DNA of 64,000 bases from Acinetobacter amyesii (GCF_002018365.1 NZ_MVKX01000008.1:1-64000), one strand, 5' to 3'; shown: positions 8,777-18,433, counted from the stretch's first letter. A program made the numbers and translations. Notes: generated by a model from the letters alone, not told the origin.

Positions 8777-9403
8777 TTAGAGGAAATTCAGCTGACGGTG
8801 CTGCTGTAGCTCATCTAGAGAGTTAATGCTGTGAAAAAAGAGTGCATGGTTCTGAAAACGTGCGACTTGCATGTGCATTTCGGCAAAACAGCCTTTTAAA
8901 CTGCGCTGTTTTTGATCAAGATGCACCTGCAGCATTGTGAGACTGCTTCGTTTCAGCAAACAAAATGGATACAGCGCTTTGCCATTAATTTCCACTACAG
9001 CTACTTCACACAAGGGATCCCGCTGCATGGCCTGATGCAATCTCGAAAGCACTTTCTTCGGGATATAGGTCACATCGCACGGGACAAACAAAACATAATC
9101 AGACTCAACATGTGACCACGCGCTTTTCATCCCCATCAATGGCCCTAAAAATCCGGCTTCATCATCTTGATAAAAGCGGATCGAGGGAATGAGCCGTTTA
9201 TAAATCGAATGATCGCGATGGCTGTTGATCCAGACATTTTCAGCCCGTGATTTCAACTGCTGATGGATCTTAATCAGCTGAATTTCATTATCAAATTTTT
9301 GCAGCACTTTATTCATGCCGTTCATTCTGCGGGCCTGACCGCCCGCCAAAATAACCAAGTCTGTTTCTGGATAGCCTATTGATTTGGTGATTTTCTTCAT
9401 CAT
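8777..9403 (-). CDS. mobA: Molybdenum cofactor guanylyltransferase MobA
   Basis: MobA transfers GMP to molybdopterin to make the bis-MGD form used by nitrate reductases of the DMSO-reductase family. The nucleotide-binding motif LAGGQARRMNG lies at about residues 19-29, LGPLMGM is near 87, and FVPCDV gives the metal-binding Asp. The 208-residue length is normal. Its start overlaps the nasA stop by four bases, so it is made together with the enzyme that needs its product. It is apart from the other cofactor genes but on the same strand. Confidence 0.92.
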   Translation of the reverse strand: MMKKITKSIGYPETDLVILAGGQARRMNGMNKVLQKFDNEIQLIKIHQQLKSRAENVWINSHRDHSIYKRLIPSIRFYQDDEAGFLGPLMGMKSAWSHVESDYVLFVPCDVTYIPKKVLSRLHQAMQRDPLCEVAVVEINGKALYPFCLLKRSSLTMLQVHLDQKQRSLKGCFAEMHMQVARFQNHALFFHSINSLDELQQHRQLNFL

Positions 9404-12213
9404 TCTGCGTACTCCGTCTGACAGGCTTTAATTAAGCCTCGAATTTCTGATAAGCACGAACCGCAATTGCCGCCAGCCTTTAAACATGCAGTAACTTGTT
9501 TTTCATGGGTAATATTCTTTTCTTTAATGGTTTCGATAATGGTATTTTTACCGACTTTAAAGCAGCTGCACACCAGCGGACCTGCACTGTTGGTCATGTT
9601 CATCGGCTGACCTGCCAGCAGCGCTTTGCGGTGCATTGCGCTTAGTCGTTCACGCTTAAACATGCCAGCAATCCAATCACGGTCTGGCAGCATAGAGCGT
9701 TGCGCAATATATAGACTGGCAATTAAATGCCCATCTTGCAGCACCACGGTATGACTCAAATCGGCAGTTTGATCTTCCAAATTCAGCCATTCAAAGCTTT
9801 CATCGGTAAATGGCAGTAATGTTTTCAGCTGCTGAACCGTGTTTCTAAATTTTTTACGATCTGCCAACTCAAAACGTGTCGCTTTCGCTGTTTTAATTTT
9901 GGTCCACCACACCGTGTTTTGAATGGTGTTTTGCACCATTTGCTCAAAGCCGTCACGTACATACAGTACACCTTGCCACTGTGTATAAAACGGCTGTACA
10001 AATACAGGTGTATGTTTAAATTCAGGCTCACCAGATAGTGCATCGACCACAGGATTCACCACTTTGCCAATACGCGCATCCGATGCGACTTGGTCATTCC
10101 AATGAATTGGCGCAAAAATTTGACCGCGTCGAATTTTACTGCTGACCTGTGCACGTAAAATACATAAGCCCCAGTTAGATTTCACCTCAACCAGTTCACC
10201 ATCTTTAACACCAAACTTCAGTGCATCTTGCGGGTGTATTTCACAAAATGGTTCGGCGATATGTGTACTCAAGTTTGCAGATAAACCCGTACGGCTCATG
10301 GTGTGCCATTGATCACGGATACGGCCAGTATTTAAAACCAGCGGATATTCGCCGCAAATTTTGTTCAAAGGGTCAATAGCGGTTGTTGCTACAAACTTAG
10401 CTTTGGCATCGGCATGGCTGAATTGGCCTGCTGCAAACAAACGGCTGACTGCATCAGCGCTCTGATCTAACTGCCAAACTGGCCATTGCACGGGCTTTAA
10501 TTCAGCATAATCTTGTGCAGATAACTTACTTAAACCCTGCAAGTTAAAGTAGCGAAAAGACTCAGTGGTATCGCGTTGATCTAAAGACGCATTTTGATAA
10601 GCAGATAATTTTGCATGTTCAATAAATATGTCATAGCTGCTGCTGTAGTCAAAACCGCTATAACCCATCTTTTTCGCAACTTGTGCAATAGACCACCAGT
10701 CCGCTTTGGCTTCACCCGGTGCATCTAAAAATGCAGTTTGACGAGAAATACGGCGCTCTGAATTGGTAACGGTTCCGTCTTTTTCACCCCAGCCTAGAGC
10801 AGGTAAAAGCACATCTGCATATATTGCTGTGTCAGTGTCCTTGCAAATATCAGACACGACCACGAACTCGCATTGCTCTAGAGCACGTTTGACTTGATCT
10901 GCATCTGGCAAACTCACAACAGGATTGGTAGCCATAATCCAAATGGCTTTTATTTTGCTACTTTCAACCGCCTGAAACAGATCAACCGCTTTTAATCCCG
11001 CTTTATTGGCAATAAATGGACTTTGCCAAAACTCTTGCAAAAGTGTCTGATGCGCAGTGTTATCGACATCTAAGTGCGCAGCCAGCATATTGGCTAAGCC
11101 GCCAACCTCGCGGCCGCCCATTGCATTGGGCTGACCTGTCATAGAAAATGGCGCTGCGCCTAATTTTCCGATTTTGCCAGTCAGCAGATGGCAGTTAATA
11201 ATACTGTTGGCTTTGTCCACACCGCGCGAAGACTGATTCACCCCCATCGAAAATAGCGTCATGACTTTGTCAGTTTGCGAAAATTTTTCAAAAAACAGCT
11301 GTAATTTTTCTAAAGAAATACCTGTACGCTCAGCAACTGCAGTCATAGAGGCTTCTGTTTCACTTTGCTCCAGCGCTTGCGCCAAACCTTGAGTATGTTT
11401 GGCAATAAAATCTACATCACTATGATTATTTTGTACTAAATACTGCAGCAGGCCGTTGAACAGTGCGACATCTTGCCCCGGTAAAATAGGCAAATGCAAA
11501 TCTGCAGCCTCACAAGTACTGGTAAAGCGCGGATCAATGACCACCACGAACAAATTACGTTCTTCTTTGGCTTTCATAATACGCTGATACAGTACAGGAT
11601 GGCACCAAGCAGTATTAGAACCCACCAAAACAACCATGTCCGTGTGTTCAAAGTCTTCATAGCTAGCTGGTACAAGGTCTTCACCAAATGCACGCTTATG
11701 TGCCGCTACAGCCGATGACATGCAAAGCCGTGAATTGGTGTCAATATTTGCCGTACCTAAATAGCCTTTGACAAATTTGTTAACGGCATAGTAATCCTCC
11801 GTCAGCAATTGGCCCGACACATAAAAAGCGATGCTTTCACGACCATACTTATCTATGCATTGCTGAAATTTTTCGGCAATCAGTGCTGTTGCCGTGTTCC
11901 AATCTATAGCCTGACGAGTATGGAATGGCGATGTTTGACGCCCAAGCATCGGCTGTAAAACCCGTGTTTCTAATCCAATCGTATCGGCTAAGTTGCTGCC
12001 TTTAATGCACAGCTTGCCATAGTTTGAAGGATGGTTCACATCGCCAGTCACACTGACTTTTTGCCCTAAAGCAGTCTGTTCAACTGTTGCGCTCACGCCG
12101 CAGCCGACACCGCAATATGGACAAGTGGTTTGCGTTGTTTTAATTTTATTTTCTGTGGAGCTATGCAGTTCCACGATCGGGATGCTATTCACTTCTGCTG
12201 GCTCCTTTTCCAT
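9400..12213 (-). CDS. nasA: Assimilatory nitrate reductase catalytic subunit NasA
   Basis: This cytoplasmic molybdoenzyme reduces nitrate to nitrite. The 937-residue chain starts with the [4Fe-4S] motif C31-x2-C34-x3-C38 with a fourth Cys at 69 (KLCIKG). A bis-MGD-binding body follows, including NTNSRLCMSSA, and a molydopterin-dinucleotide-binding domain from about residue 620. The C-terminus carries a BFD-type [2Fe-2S] domain (VCSCFKVG and GNCGSC), as in Klebsiella-type NasA. There is no Tat or Sec signal, which fits a cytoplasmic enzyme. It couples to mobA through a four-base overlap. It is probably expressed from the narK promoter under NasT antitermination, as the third enzyme gene of the unit. 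Confidence 0.94.
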   Translation of the reverse strand: MEKEPAEVNSIPIVELHSSTENKIKTTQTTCPYCGVGCGVSATVEQTALGQKVSVTGDVNHPSNYGKLCIKGSNLADTIGLETRVLQPMLGRQTSPFHTRQAIDWNTATALIAEKFQQCIDKYGRESIAFYVSGQLLTEDYYAVNKFVKGYLGTANIDTNSRLCMSSAVAAHKRAFGEDLVPASYEDFEHTDMVVLVGSNTAWCHPVLYQRIMKAKEERNLFVVVIDPRFTSTCEAADLHLPILPGQDVALFNGLLQYLVQNNHSDVDFIAKHTQGLAQALEQSETEASMTAVAERTGISLEKLQLFFEKFSQTDKVMTLFSMGVNQSSRGVDKANSIINCHLLTGKIGKLGAAPFSMTGQPNAMGGREVGGLANMLAAHLDVDNTAHQTLLQEFWQSPFIANKAGLKAVDLFQAVESSKIKAIWIMATNPVVSLPDADQVKRALEQCEFVVVSDICKDTDTAIYADVLLPALGWGEKDGTVTNSERRISRQTAFLDAPGEAKADWWSIAQVAKKMGYSGFDYSSSYDIFIEHAKLSAYQNASLDQRDTTESFRYFNLQGLSKLSAQDYAELKPVQWPVWQLDQSADAVSRLFAAGQFSHADAKAKFVATTAIDPLNKICGEYPLVLNTGRIRDQWHTMSRTGLSANLSTHIAEPFCEIHPQDALKFGVKDGELVEVKSNWGLCILRAQVSSKIRRGQIFAPIHWNDQVASDARIGKVVNPVVDALSGEPEFKHTPVFVQPFYTQWQGVLYVRDGFEQMVQNTIQNTVWWTKIKTAKATRFELADRKKFRNTVQQLKTLLPFTDESFEWLNLEDQTADLSHTVVLQDGHLIASLYIAQRSMLPDRDWIAGMFKRERLSAMHRKALLAGQPMNMTNSAGPLVCSCFKVGKNTIIETIKEKNITHEKQVTACLKAGGNCGSCLSEIRGLIKACQTEYAE

Positions 12214-12291
12214 ACTTTTTTAAACACTTAACACGCTCAAATCGGTGTCTTTTCATTCATGTTTATATTTAAAGATTAACCTTCGGTTCGA

Positions 12292-12317
12292 CCTACTTTT
12301 CTTTTGGGAAAAGTAGG
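12292..12317. repeat. Perfect 10-bp inverted repeat (REP-like hairpin)
   Basis: CCTACTTTTC (12292-12301) and its exact complement (12308-12317) flank a six-base loop. No T-run follows on either strand, so it is unlikely to be a simple terminator. It may be a small dispersed repeat or an mRNA-processing hairpin in the gap between the fusion gene and nasA. Confidence 0.6.
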
Positions 12318-12322
12318 CAAAA

Positions 12323-12447
12323 CCATTGTCATCCGCTGAACTCGTCCACTGCCGTCTTTTATCAGATGTATTGCAAATACATGACTATTCATATGCAATC
12401 CTGCCTCAGACAACAGCGGATGACGTTAACGCGTATCCAATGACAAT
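12323..12447. repeat. Nested inverted-repeat element upstream of nasA
   Basis: An 11-base arm GTCATCCGCTG (12328-12338) is exactly complementary to 12414-12424. Outer sequences ATTGTCAT and ATGACAAT (near 12325 and 12440) also pair. A smaller palindrome ATGTATT-GCA-AATACAT lies inside at 12366-12382. The whole has the symmetry of a short non-coding repeat element. I cannot tell from one copy whether it is mobile. Confidence 0.5.
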
Positions 12448-12482
12448 TTAAATCTTGTATCTTTTTTATCAGGGCGATTCCG

Positions 12483-14093
12483 TTACCCTGCTTTCTTTAA
12501 TGCAAAATCCTTACCAAACAGCAATTTGTTTCGGATACTTGAAATTGGCGTTTGATCTGAAATCAATTCGGCATACCATGCACCGTCTTCAGTATCGCCA
12601 AACAGCACAGCGCCAATCACTCTATCTTTTTGAATAATAATGCGTTTATAGATTTGGCGTTTTTCATCATTCAAAATAATGTCTTCAAAATCATCCAACG
12701 GTTCAAAGTTACCTGCAGAAAAAACATCACATCCGCTGACTTTTAACTGCGTCGGAACCGTAGGCGCTTTAAAGGTTAAGCTGCCATGTTCGGCCAAATG
12801 CGATGCACAAATGAATGCCTGTCCCCAAAGCGGTTCAACTAATCCAAAGGTTTGGCTGCGGTGTTCTATGCATTCACCTACCGCATAAATACTCGGATCA
12901 AAGGTTTGCATGGTGTCATTCACCATGACACCGCGGCCGCAGCGCAGTCCTGCACTTTGCGCAAGTGCAATATTCGGACGAATACCCACCGCAAAAACCA
13001 CAAGTTCTGCATCTAAAACAGTACCGTCCTGCAAACGCAGCTGCTTGACATGGCCATTTTCACCCATCAACTCTTGGGTATTGGCTGCAGTCATGATTTT
13101 TATGCCTTTTTGTTCAATAGCAGATTTCAGCATCAGGCTGGCTTTTTCATCCAACTGGCGGTCCATAATACGGTCCATCAAATGCAGCACGGTAACATTC
13201 ATGCCACGCTGTTTCAGACCATACGCAGCCTCTAGGCCAAGTAAACCGCCGCCAATCACCACGGCATTTTGCTTAGATTTACAGTAATCCAGCATGCGGT
13301 TAACATCGTAAATATCACGGAAGCTTAGAACACCATTCAAGTCAGTTCCCGGTATTGGCGGAATAAACGGTTTAGAACCTGTCGCTAAAATCAGACGGTC
13401 ATAATCGATGACTAAACCTTTTTCTGTATATACCTGCTTACGCGGACGGTCTATGCGTACCGCCGCATCACCTGCAACAAAACGTATGTTTTTACCTTCA
13501 TACCATGCATGCGGATGCAGCATAATATCTTCAATCGTCTTATCACCGGATAGTACTGGCGAAAGCATAATACGGTTGTAGTTCCCCCATGGCTCTTCAC
13601 CAATGACCGTAATTTCATAACGATCAGGTGCCATGTCCAGCAGATCTTCTAAGCAGCGCATACCAGCTAAACCATTACCAACCAAAACCAATTTCATCAG
13701 CTGGGACGATGGCGCGTTATTGGTAATATAGGTTTTTTGAGCAGTTGGGCTGATCAGCACACGGCCATTTTCAATTTTGCTTGGAAAAACCAAGAGTTTT
13801 TGGTCTTTGTCTTCTAAGCAGCGTCCAGTAGCAAGGCTGAAATGCTGTTTATAAATCGGTGATGCCACAACACGCTCACCCTGCAAGTCACCAAGAATAC
13901 CGCGGGACATGACATAGGCTTGGCTAAACGGGTCTTGATTGCTTAGTGCATAAACCCGCTTTTCTTCACCGACACGGAATATCGCAATTTGCTGATTTTC
14001 AATCAGTGCGCCCACACCCGTATTTGGCGTAATATCATCTAATGCACAAATATCAAGCCAATCTAAATCATTCATTTCTTTTAAAATTGTCAT
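12483..14093 (-). CDS. NirD-FAD/NAD(P)H oxidoreductase fusion protein
   Basis: This 536-residue protein joins two parts. Residues 1 to about 115 are a NirD-like Rieske fold (DWLDICALDDI, VYALSNQDP, then SRGILGD). The iron-sulfur Cys-His ligands of true Rieske proteins are missing, as is usual for NirD. Residues from about 130 are a NirB-N-terminal-like flavoprotein with VLVGNGLAGMRCLEDL (FAD), ATGSKPFIPPIPG and VVIGGGLLGLEAAYGL (NAD(P)H). It lacks the siroheme domain. It sits between nirB and nasA. I infer two roles: NirD partner of NirB, and electron donor to NasA in the way NasC/NasB-type reductases act elsewhere. There is no frameshift at the junction. Confidence 0.8.
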   Translation of the reverse strand: MTILKEMNDLDWLDICALDDITPNTGVGALIENQQIAIFRVGEEKRVYALSNQDPFSQAYVMSRGILGDLQGERVVASPIYKQHFSLATGRCLEDKDQKLLVFPSKIENGRVLISPTAQKTYITNNAPSSQLMKLVLVGNGLAGMRCLEDLLDMAPDRYEITVIGEEPWGNYNRIMLSPVLSGDKTIEDIMLHPHAWYEGKNIRFVAGDAAVRIDRPRKQVYTEKGLVIDYDRLILATGSKPFIPPIPGTDLNGVLSFRDIYDVNRMLDYCKSKQNAVVIGGGLLGLEAAYGLKQRGMNVTVLHLMDRIMDRQLDEKASLMLKSAIEQKGIKIMTAANTQELMGENGHVKQLRLQDGTVLDAELVVFAVGIRPNIALAQSAGLRCGRGVMVNDTMQTFDPSIYAVGECIEHRSQTFGLVEPLWGQAFICASHLAEHGSLTFKAPTVPTQLKVSGCDVFSAGNFEPLDDFEDIILNDEKRQIYKRIIIQKDRVIGAVLFGDTEDGAWYAELISDQTPISSIRNKLLFGKDFALKKAG

Positions 14094-14177
14094 CTATATG
14101 TTCCTCTTATCATTCTTTAGCTTTATTAGATCTCTTACTGCGGTTCTTTTTATCCATAAATTCATTACAGACCCAAG

Positions 14178-14233
14178 TTCCCTCTCCTCTTAGGAGAGGG
14201 TTAGGGAGAGGTATTTGTTAAAATCCCTCATCC
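14178..14233. repeat. Dispersed intergenic repeat, copy 1 (CCCTCTCC hairpin family)
   Basis: CCCTCTCC...GGAGAGGG forms a hairpin and is followed by TTAGGGAGAGG and a CTCATCC tail. The same unit occurs in inverted orientation at 37254-37327. Both lie in gaps next to minus-strand genes. The repeat is probably a palindromic intergenic element; no protein is encoded. Confidence 0.65.
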
Positions 14234-14335
14234 TAGCCTTTTAGCTGAGCCATATATGGCGCAAGAAAAGCAACTTATACTTTGAAAATAATGGAAATTT
14301 TAATTTTAACTTTCGCAAGATCTCTATTGCTGTTA

Positions 14336-16882
14336 TTAAGCTTCAACCACTGGAATGCGTGTCGAATCGCGTTCAGCTTCTGATTTTGGTCTGATTTGAC
14401 CGCGTACAGATGCAAACTGAATATGCGGATCATTTTGCTGTTCTGCTTTTGCATTCACGAAAGTGACAAAGCGTTTACGTACTTCAGGATCTTCTACAGC
14501 GGTACGCCATTCATCTTGATACGTACCGACTACATGGCTCATACGGCGTTCAAGTTCAGCCGCGACGCCAAGTGAGTCATTCACAACGACATCTTTCAGG
14601 TAATCTAAACCGCCTTCCATGTTGTCACGCCATACAGAAGTACGCTGCAAACGGTCAGCTGTTTGAATGTAGAACATAAAGAAACGGTCAATGTATTTGA
14701 TCAAAGTTTGCGTATCTAAGTCTGATGCTAAAAGCTCTGCGTGACGCGGCTTCATACCGCCGTTACCGCATACATAAAGGTTCCAGCCTTTTTCTGTCGC
14801 AATCACGCCAACATCTTTACTTTGCGCTTCGGCACATTCTCGGGTACAGCCCGACACTGCCATTTTCAATTTGTGCGGTGAGCGAAGGCCCTTGTAACGG
14901 TTCTCTAAAAAAATCGCCAAGCCGACTGAATCATCCACGCCATAACGGCACCAAGTACTGCCGACACAAGATTTCACCGTACGCAGTGATTTGCCGTAGG
15001 CATGGCCAGACTCAAAACCGGCAGCAATCAATTTTTCCCAGATTTCCGGCAATTGATGCACTTGCGCGCCAAACATATCGACACGCTGACCGCCTGTCAG
15101 TTTGGTATATAGACCATATTCTTTGGCAATTTGACCCACGGCAATTAATCCATCCGGAGTAACTTCACCGCCAGCCATACGAGGTACTACTGAATATGAA
15201 CCATCTTTTTGAATATTGCCGAGGTAGTAGTCATTACTGTCTTGCAAGCCCGCATGGCTTGGTTTAAGTACAAAGTCATTCCAGCATGAAGCTAGGATAT
15301 TGGCTGCCGTCGGTTTACAGATATCACAGCCTAAACCATGACCATGCTGCTGAATCAGGTCATCAAAGGTTTTGATTTCGTTCACACGTACCAAGTGATA
15401 GAGCTCTTGGCGTGAATAAGCGAAGTGTTCACATAAATGGTTATTTACCGTTACACCTTGACGCTGAAGCTCAGATTTGAGTACTTGAGTGACTAATGGC
15501 GCACAGCCGCCGCACGCTGTTGCTGCTTTGGTGCATTTTTTCAATGCGCCTAAAGAGGTCGAACCATCTGCAATGGCTGAGCAAAGGTCTGCTTTAGAGA
15601 CGTTGTTACATGAACAAATCGTTGCACTGTCTGGCAGCAGATCGACACCGCTACCGCCCGATTTACCAGCAGTTTGTGCATAGCCCGGCATGATTAAGCT
15701 TTCAGGGCTTTCTTGAACTTCTAAGCCATTCAGCATCATTTGCAGCAGGTCATTGTATTCTTTAGCACAGCCCACCAATACCGCGCCAAGCAGCTTCGTT
15801 TTTTCTGCATTCACGACAATTTTTTTATAGACCTGAGCCGCTTCATCTGCATAAAAATAGCTTAAGGAATTTGGCGTCATTGCATGCGCATCGCCTACAG
15901 ATGCAACATCAACACCCATCAGTTTCAGCTTTGTGCTCATATCTGCACCAGCGAAAAGCGTGCAGTTTTGTTCCATCACATGCTTTGCTGCAATACGCGC
16001 CATGTCATAGCCTGGCGCAACCAGGCCATAAATTTTATTTTGCCAAAGCGCACATTCCCCAATGGCATAAATGTCAGGGTTTGACGTTTGGCAATAGTCA
16101 TTAATCGCAATGCCGCCGCGCTCACCAATGGCTAAACCGCTTTGGCGCGCTAATTCATCGCGCGGGCGGATACCTGCAGAGAATAAGATGATGTCGGTTT
16201 CCAGTTCAGAACCATCACCAAACTTCATCACGTGCTTCGCATTTGCACCATCTTCAATGCAAGATGTTGCTTTTTGCGTATGGACTTTAACACCTAGATT
16301 TTCAATTTTAGAACGTAAAACTTTACCGCCTAGATCATCAATCTGAACTGCCATTAAGCGCGGTGCAAATTCGACAACATGGGTTTCTAAGTTTAAATCA
16401 CGCAGCGCTTTTGCTGCTTCTAAACCCAATAAACCGCCGCCGATCACCACACCCGTTTTAGCATTCAGGCTTGCAGCACGGATGGCATCCAAGTCTTCAA
16501 TGGTGCGGTACACAAAGCAATTTTCACGTTCATTGCCTGGAATGGGCGGCACAAAAGCGTATGAACCTGTTGCGAGCACCAGCTTGTCAAAAGAAAGAAT
16601 ATCACCGTGATTCGTCGTGACCGTTTTATTGCGCTGATCAATTTCAACTGCTTTGGTGCTCAGGCGTAAATCAATACCGTATGCATCAGCAAAGTCACTG
16701 CGGCACAGGGTTAAGTCTTTAGCCGATTTACCGCTGAAATATTCAGTTAAATGCACACGGTCATAAGCTAAGCGCGGCTCTTCAGCCAAAATGGTTAATT
16801 CAACCTCGTCACCTGCGTGTTCCAGTACAGATTCGATAAACTTGTGGCCTACCATGCCATGACCAATCATGATGATTTTCAT
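14336..16882 (-). CDS. nirB: Assimilatory NAD(P)H-nitrite reductase large subunit NirB
   Basis: NirB reduces nitrite to ammonium in the cytoplasm. Domain order in the 848-residue chain: FAD/NAD(P)H part (IIMIGHGMVGHKF at the start, GVVIGGGLLGLEAAKAL near residue 150), BFD-type [2Fe-2S] domain (CSCNNV and ACGGCAP, about 425-470), then the siroheme/[4Fe-4S] part with CVGSTWC and GCTRECAEA giving the CX5C and CX3C ligands. I chose the ATG at 16882: GGAG lies seven bases before it, while the longer frame needs a TTG start that lies before that site. The gap to narK is 70 bases, so it is probably in the narK transcript. Confidence 0.94.
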   Translation of the reverse strand: MKIIMIGHGMVGHKFIESVLEHAGDEVELTILAEEPRLAYDRVHLTEYFSGKSAKDLTLCRSDFADAYGIDLRLSTKAVEIDQRNKTVTTNHGDILSFDKLVLATGSYAFVPPIPGNERENCFVYRTIEDLDAIRAASLNAKTGVVIGGGLLGLEAAKALRDLNLETHVVEFAPRLMAVQIDDLGGKVLRSKIENLGVKVHTQKATSCIEDGANAKHVMKFGDGSELETDIILFSAGIRPRDELARQSGLAIGERGGIAINDYCQTSNPDIYAIGECALWQNKIYGLVAPGYDMARIAAKHVMEQNCTLFAGADMSTKLKLMGVDVASVGDAHAMTPNSLSYFYADEAAQVYKKIVVNAEKTKLLGAVLVGCAKEYNDLLQMMLNGLEVQESPESLIMPGYAQTAGKSGGSGVDLLPDSATICSCNNVSKADLCSAIADGSTSLGALKKCTKAATACGGCAPLVTQVLKSELQRQGVTVNNHLCEHFAYSRQELYHLVRVNEIKTFDDLIQQHGHGLGCDICKPTAANILASCWNDFVLKPSHAGLQDSNDYYLGNIQKDGSYSVVPRMAGGEVTPDGLIAVGQIAKEYGLYTKLTGGQRVDMFGAQVHQLPEIWEKLIAAGFESGHAYGKSLRTVKSCVGSTWCRYGVDDSVGLAIFLENRYKGLRSPHKLKMAVSGCTRECAEAQSKDVGVIATEKGWNLYVCGNGGMKPRHAELLASDLDTQTLIKYIDRFFMFYIQTADRLQRTSVWRDNMEGGLDYLKDVVVNDSLGVAAELERRMSHVVGTYQDEWRTAVEDPEVRKRFVTFVNAKAEQQNDPHIQFASVRGQIRPKSEAERDSTRIPVVEA

Positions 16883-16952
16883 ATTCTTTCTCCGCAATAT
16901 TTTTTTGTTTGCCTCTAAAGCGCTATGTTCTGTTTAGAGGCAACTTTCAGTA

Positions 16953-18302
16953 TTAGTTTTGAGCTTCAGCTAAATTTCGTTCATTTACAGCTTGTTCAAA
17001 TAGGCGCTGTTCTTTTTCTTTATGCTCTACAGAGAAGCGGATCATCAGTACACAGCTGGCTGCAATCACCACCAAACCGCCAAGCACCATCAGCGTGGTT
17101 TGAATATCCAGCATGCCTTTAAGCAAGAAGCCTGCAGCCACTGCACCGACGTTGCCGCCTGCGCCGATAATGCCTGCCACACCGCCTAAAGCATCACGGT
17201 CAATGAATGGCACCAAGGCATAAGTAGCACCGCAGGCCATGTGGGTGAAGAGCGCAAAGACTGTCATGGCAAGAATGGCGAAGATTGGCGTGCTCATTTG
17301 CGAGAACAGAATTAAAAACAGCCCTTCGAGCAGAATCATCGCAAACAGAACTTTGGTACGGCCATCCAAGCCTTTGGTGGTCGCGACTTTGTCTGAAACA
17401 ATGCCGCCCAGCGCGCGGGCAAACAGTGCCAACAAACCAAAGATCCCTGCTGCCATGCCGGCTTCTTTTAATCCGAATTGGAAATTGTCGACGTAATACA
17501 GCGCAATAATGTTGTGAATAAAGATTTCAATGCCAAAGCATGCTGCGTAAGCGCCAAATAAAATCCATACGCGATAGTTACGCGCAGCGTGCATGAGAAT
17601 GGCCACACCGCCTTTTTTATCTGAACCGACCGCAACGCCTTGTTCACGCAGTTCTTTAAAGTTGCCTTGCGGGCAGTCTTGGGTAAATTTCCAATACAGC
17701 GCGCCTACGATCAGCATCATCACTCCCGGTACAATCAGCGCTATGCGCCAGCCCATCGCTTGCTCTACACCAAACATAACGAGTGCGCCAAGCAGTAAAG
17801 GCATGAGGGCTTGAGTTGCACCGCCGCCTGCATTGCCCCAGCCTGCTGTTGCCGCATTGGCTGTACCGACCACATTAGGCGCAAACATAATGCTGGTATG
17901 GTATTGCGTGATGACAAAGCTTGCGCCGATCGCACCGATCAGCAAGCGGAAAAAAAGAAAAGATTCATAGCTATTGGCAGAGGCCACACCAAAGACTGGG
18001 ATACTGCCGACAATTAATAATGCTGTATAGGTTTTACGCGGGCCGTACTTATCACATAAAGGGCCAACGATCAGACGGACTAAAATGGTGATCGCAACCG
18101 CAGCAATATTAATATTGGCGATTTGATCTTTCGTGAGGTGAAATTCGCCTGCAATCACTGGCATTAAGGGTGCACAGGCAAACCATGCAAAGAAGCAAAC
18201 AAAGAATGCGAGCCAACTCATGTGGAAGGCCCGCATTGCTGATGAAGAAAAATTAAATAGACTTATTTTTGTGGCTTTTTTGGCATTTAAATTTGAAGAC
18301 AT
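16953..18302 (-). CDS. narK: Nitrate/nitrite MFS transporter (NarK/NasA-type, NNP family)
   Basis: This 449-residue, twelve-helix carrier imports nitrate for assimilation. The nitrate signature AATAGWGNAGGGATQ lies near residues 153-167 in helix 5, RFRPxxG-like GPLCDKYGPRKTY follows helix 2, and a second glycine-rich GVAGIIGAGGNVGAVAAG motif is near 380. AGGAG lies eight bases before the ATG. It is the first gene of the nitrate operon, and its about 120-base leader carries the control elements described at 18336-18605. The family also contains nitrite exporters; the setting with nirB and nasA favours uptake. Confidence 0.92.
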   Translation of the reverse strand: MSSNLNAKKATKISLFNFSSSAMRAFHMSWLAFFVCFFAWFACAPLMPVIAGEFHLTKDQIANINIAAVAITILVRLIVGPLCDKYGPRKTYTALLIVGSIPVFGVASANSYESFLFFRLLIGAIGASFVITQYHTSIMFAPNVVGTANAATAGWGNAGGGATQALMPLLLGALVMFGVEQAMGWRIALIVPGVMMLIVGALYWKFTQDCPQGNFKELREQGVAVGSDKKGGVAILMHAARNYRVWILFGAYAACFGIEIFIHNIIALYYVDNFQFGLKEAGMAAGIFGLLALFARALGGIVSDKVATTKGLDGRTKVLFAMILLEGLFLILFSQMSTPIFAILAMTVFALFTHMACGATYALVPFIDRDALGGVAGIIGAGGNVGAVAAGFLLKGMLDIQTTLMVLGGLVVIAASCVLMIRFSVEHKEKEQRLFEQAVNERNLAEAQN

Positions 18303-18335
18303 AACCTTCTCCTGACTGAACTGAACGCATGAATT

Positions 18336-18366
18336 ACTCGGTTATGTCGCTAACACATAACAGAGT
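18336..18366 (-). terminator. Terminator-like hairpin in the narK leader
   Basis: In the minus-strand RNA, ACUC and GUUAUGU pair with ACAUAAC and GAGU across a single mismatch (11 base pairs, seven-base loop). It lies six bases after the second ANTAR hairpin and 33 bases before the start codon. The downstream tract is only AGUAAUUC, so intrinsic termination strength is doubtful. Its position is where an attenuator is expected in NasT/NasR-controlled leaders. Confidence 0.5.
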
Positions 18367-18371
18367 CGATC

Positions 18372-18422
18372 AGAACGGACGTCGTTGGCCGTCTAACAAA
18401 TTTTTAGAGTCTTCTTTGACTC
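18372..18422 (-). ncRNA. ANTAR-target dual-hairpin leader RNA (NasT antiterminator site)
   Basis: Hairpin 1 (18407-18422): GAGUC / GACUC with a six-base loop AAAGAA. Hairpin 2 (18372-18394): AGA-CGG-C-C pairing with G-U-CCG-U-UCU (one bulge, one mismatch) around a six-base loop AACGAC. Both loops have A at position 1 and G at position 4, the two features known for RNA bound by ANTAR proteins. The linker is 12 bases. The structure begins within a few bases of the start site predicted from the sigma-54 promoter. The ANTAR protein NasT is encoded divergently next door. Binding itself is inferred. Confidence 0.75.
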
Positions 18423-18433
18423 AATATGTATTA

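Noticed and set aside
14725..15162. 145-residue plus-strand ORF
   Set aside because: It is antisense to the siroheme part of nirB, which has clear motifs.
16883..16897. Longer NirB N-terminus from a TTG codon
   Set aside because: The ribosome site GGAG lies inside those extra codons and is correctly spaced for the ATG at 16882.
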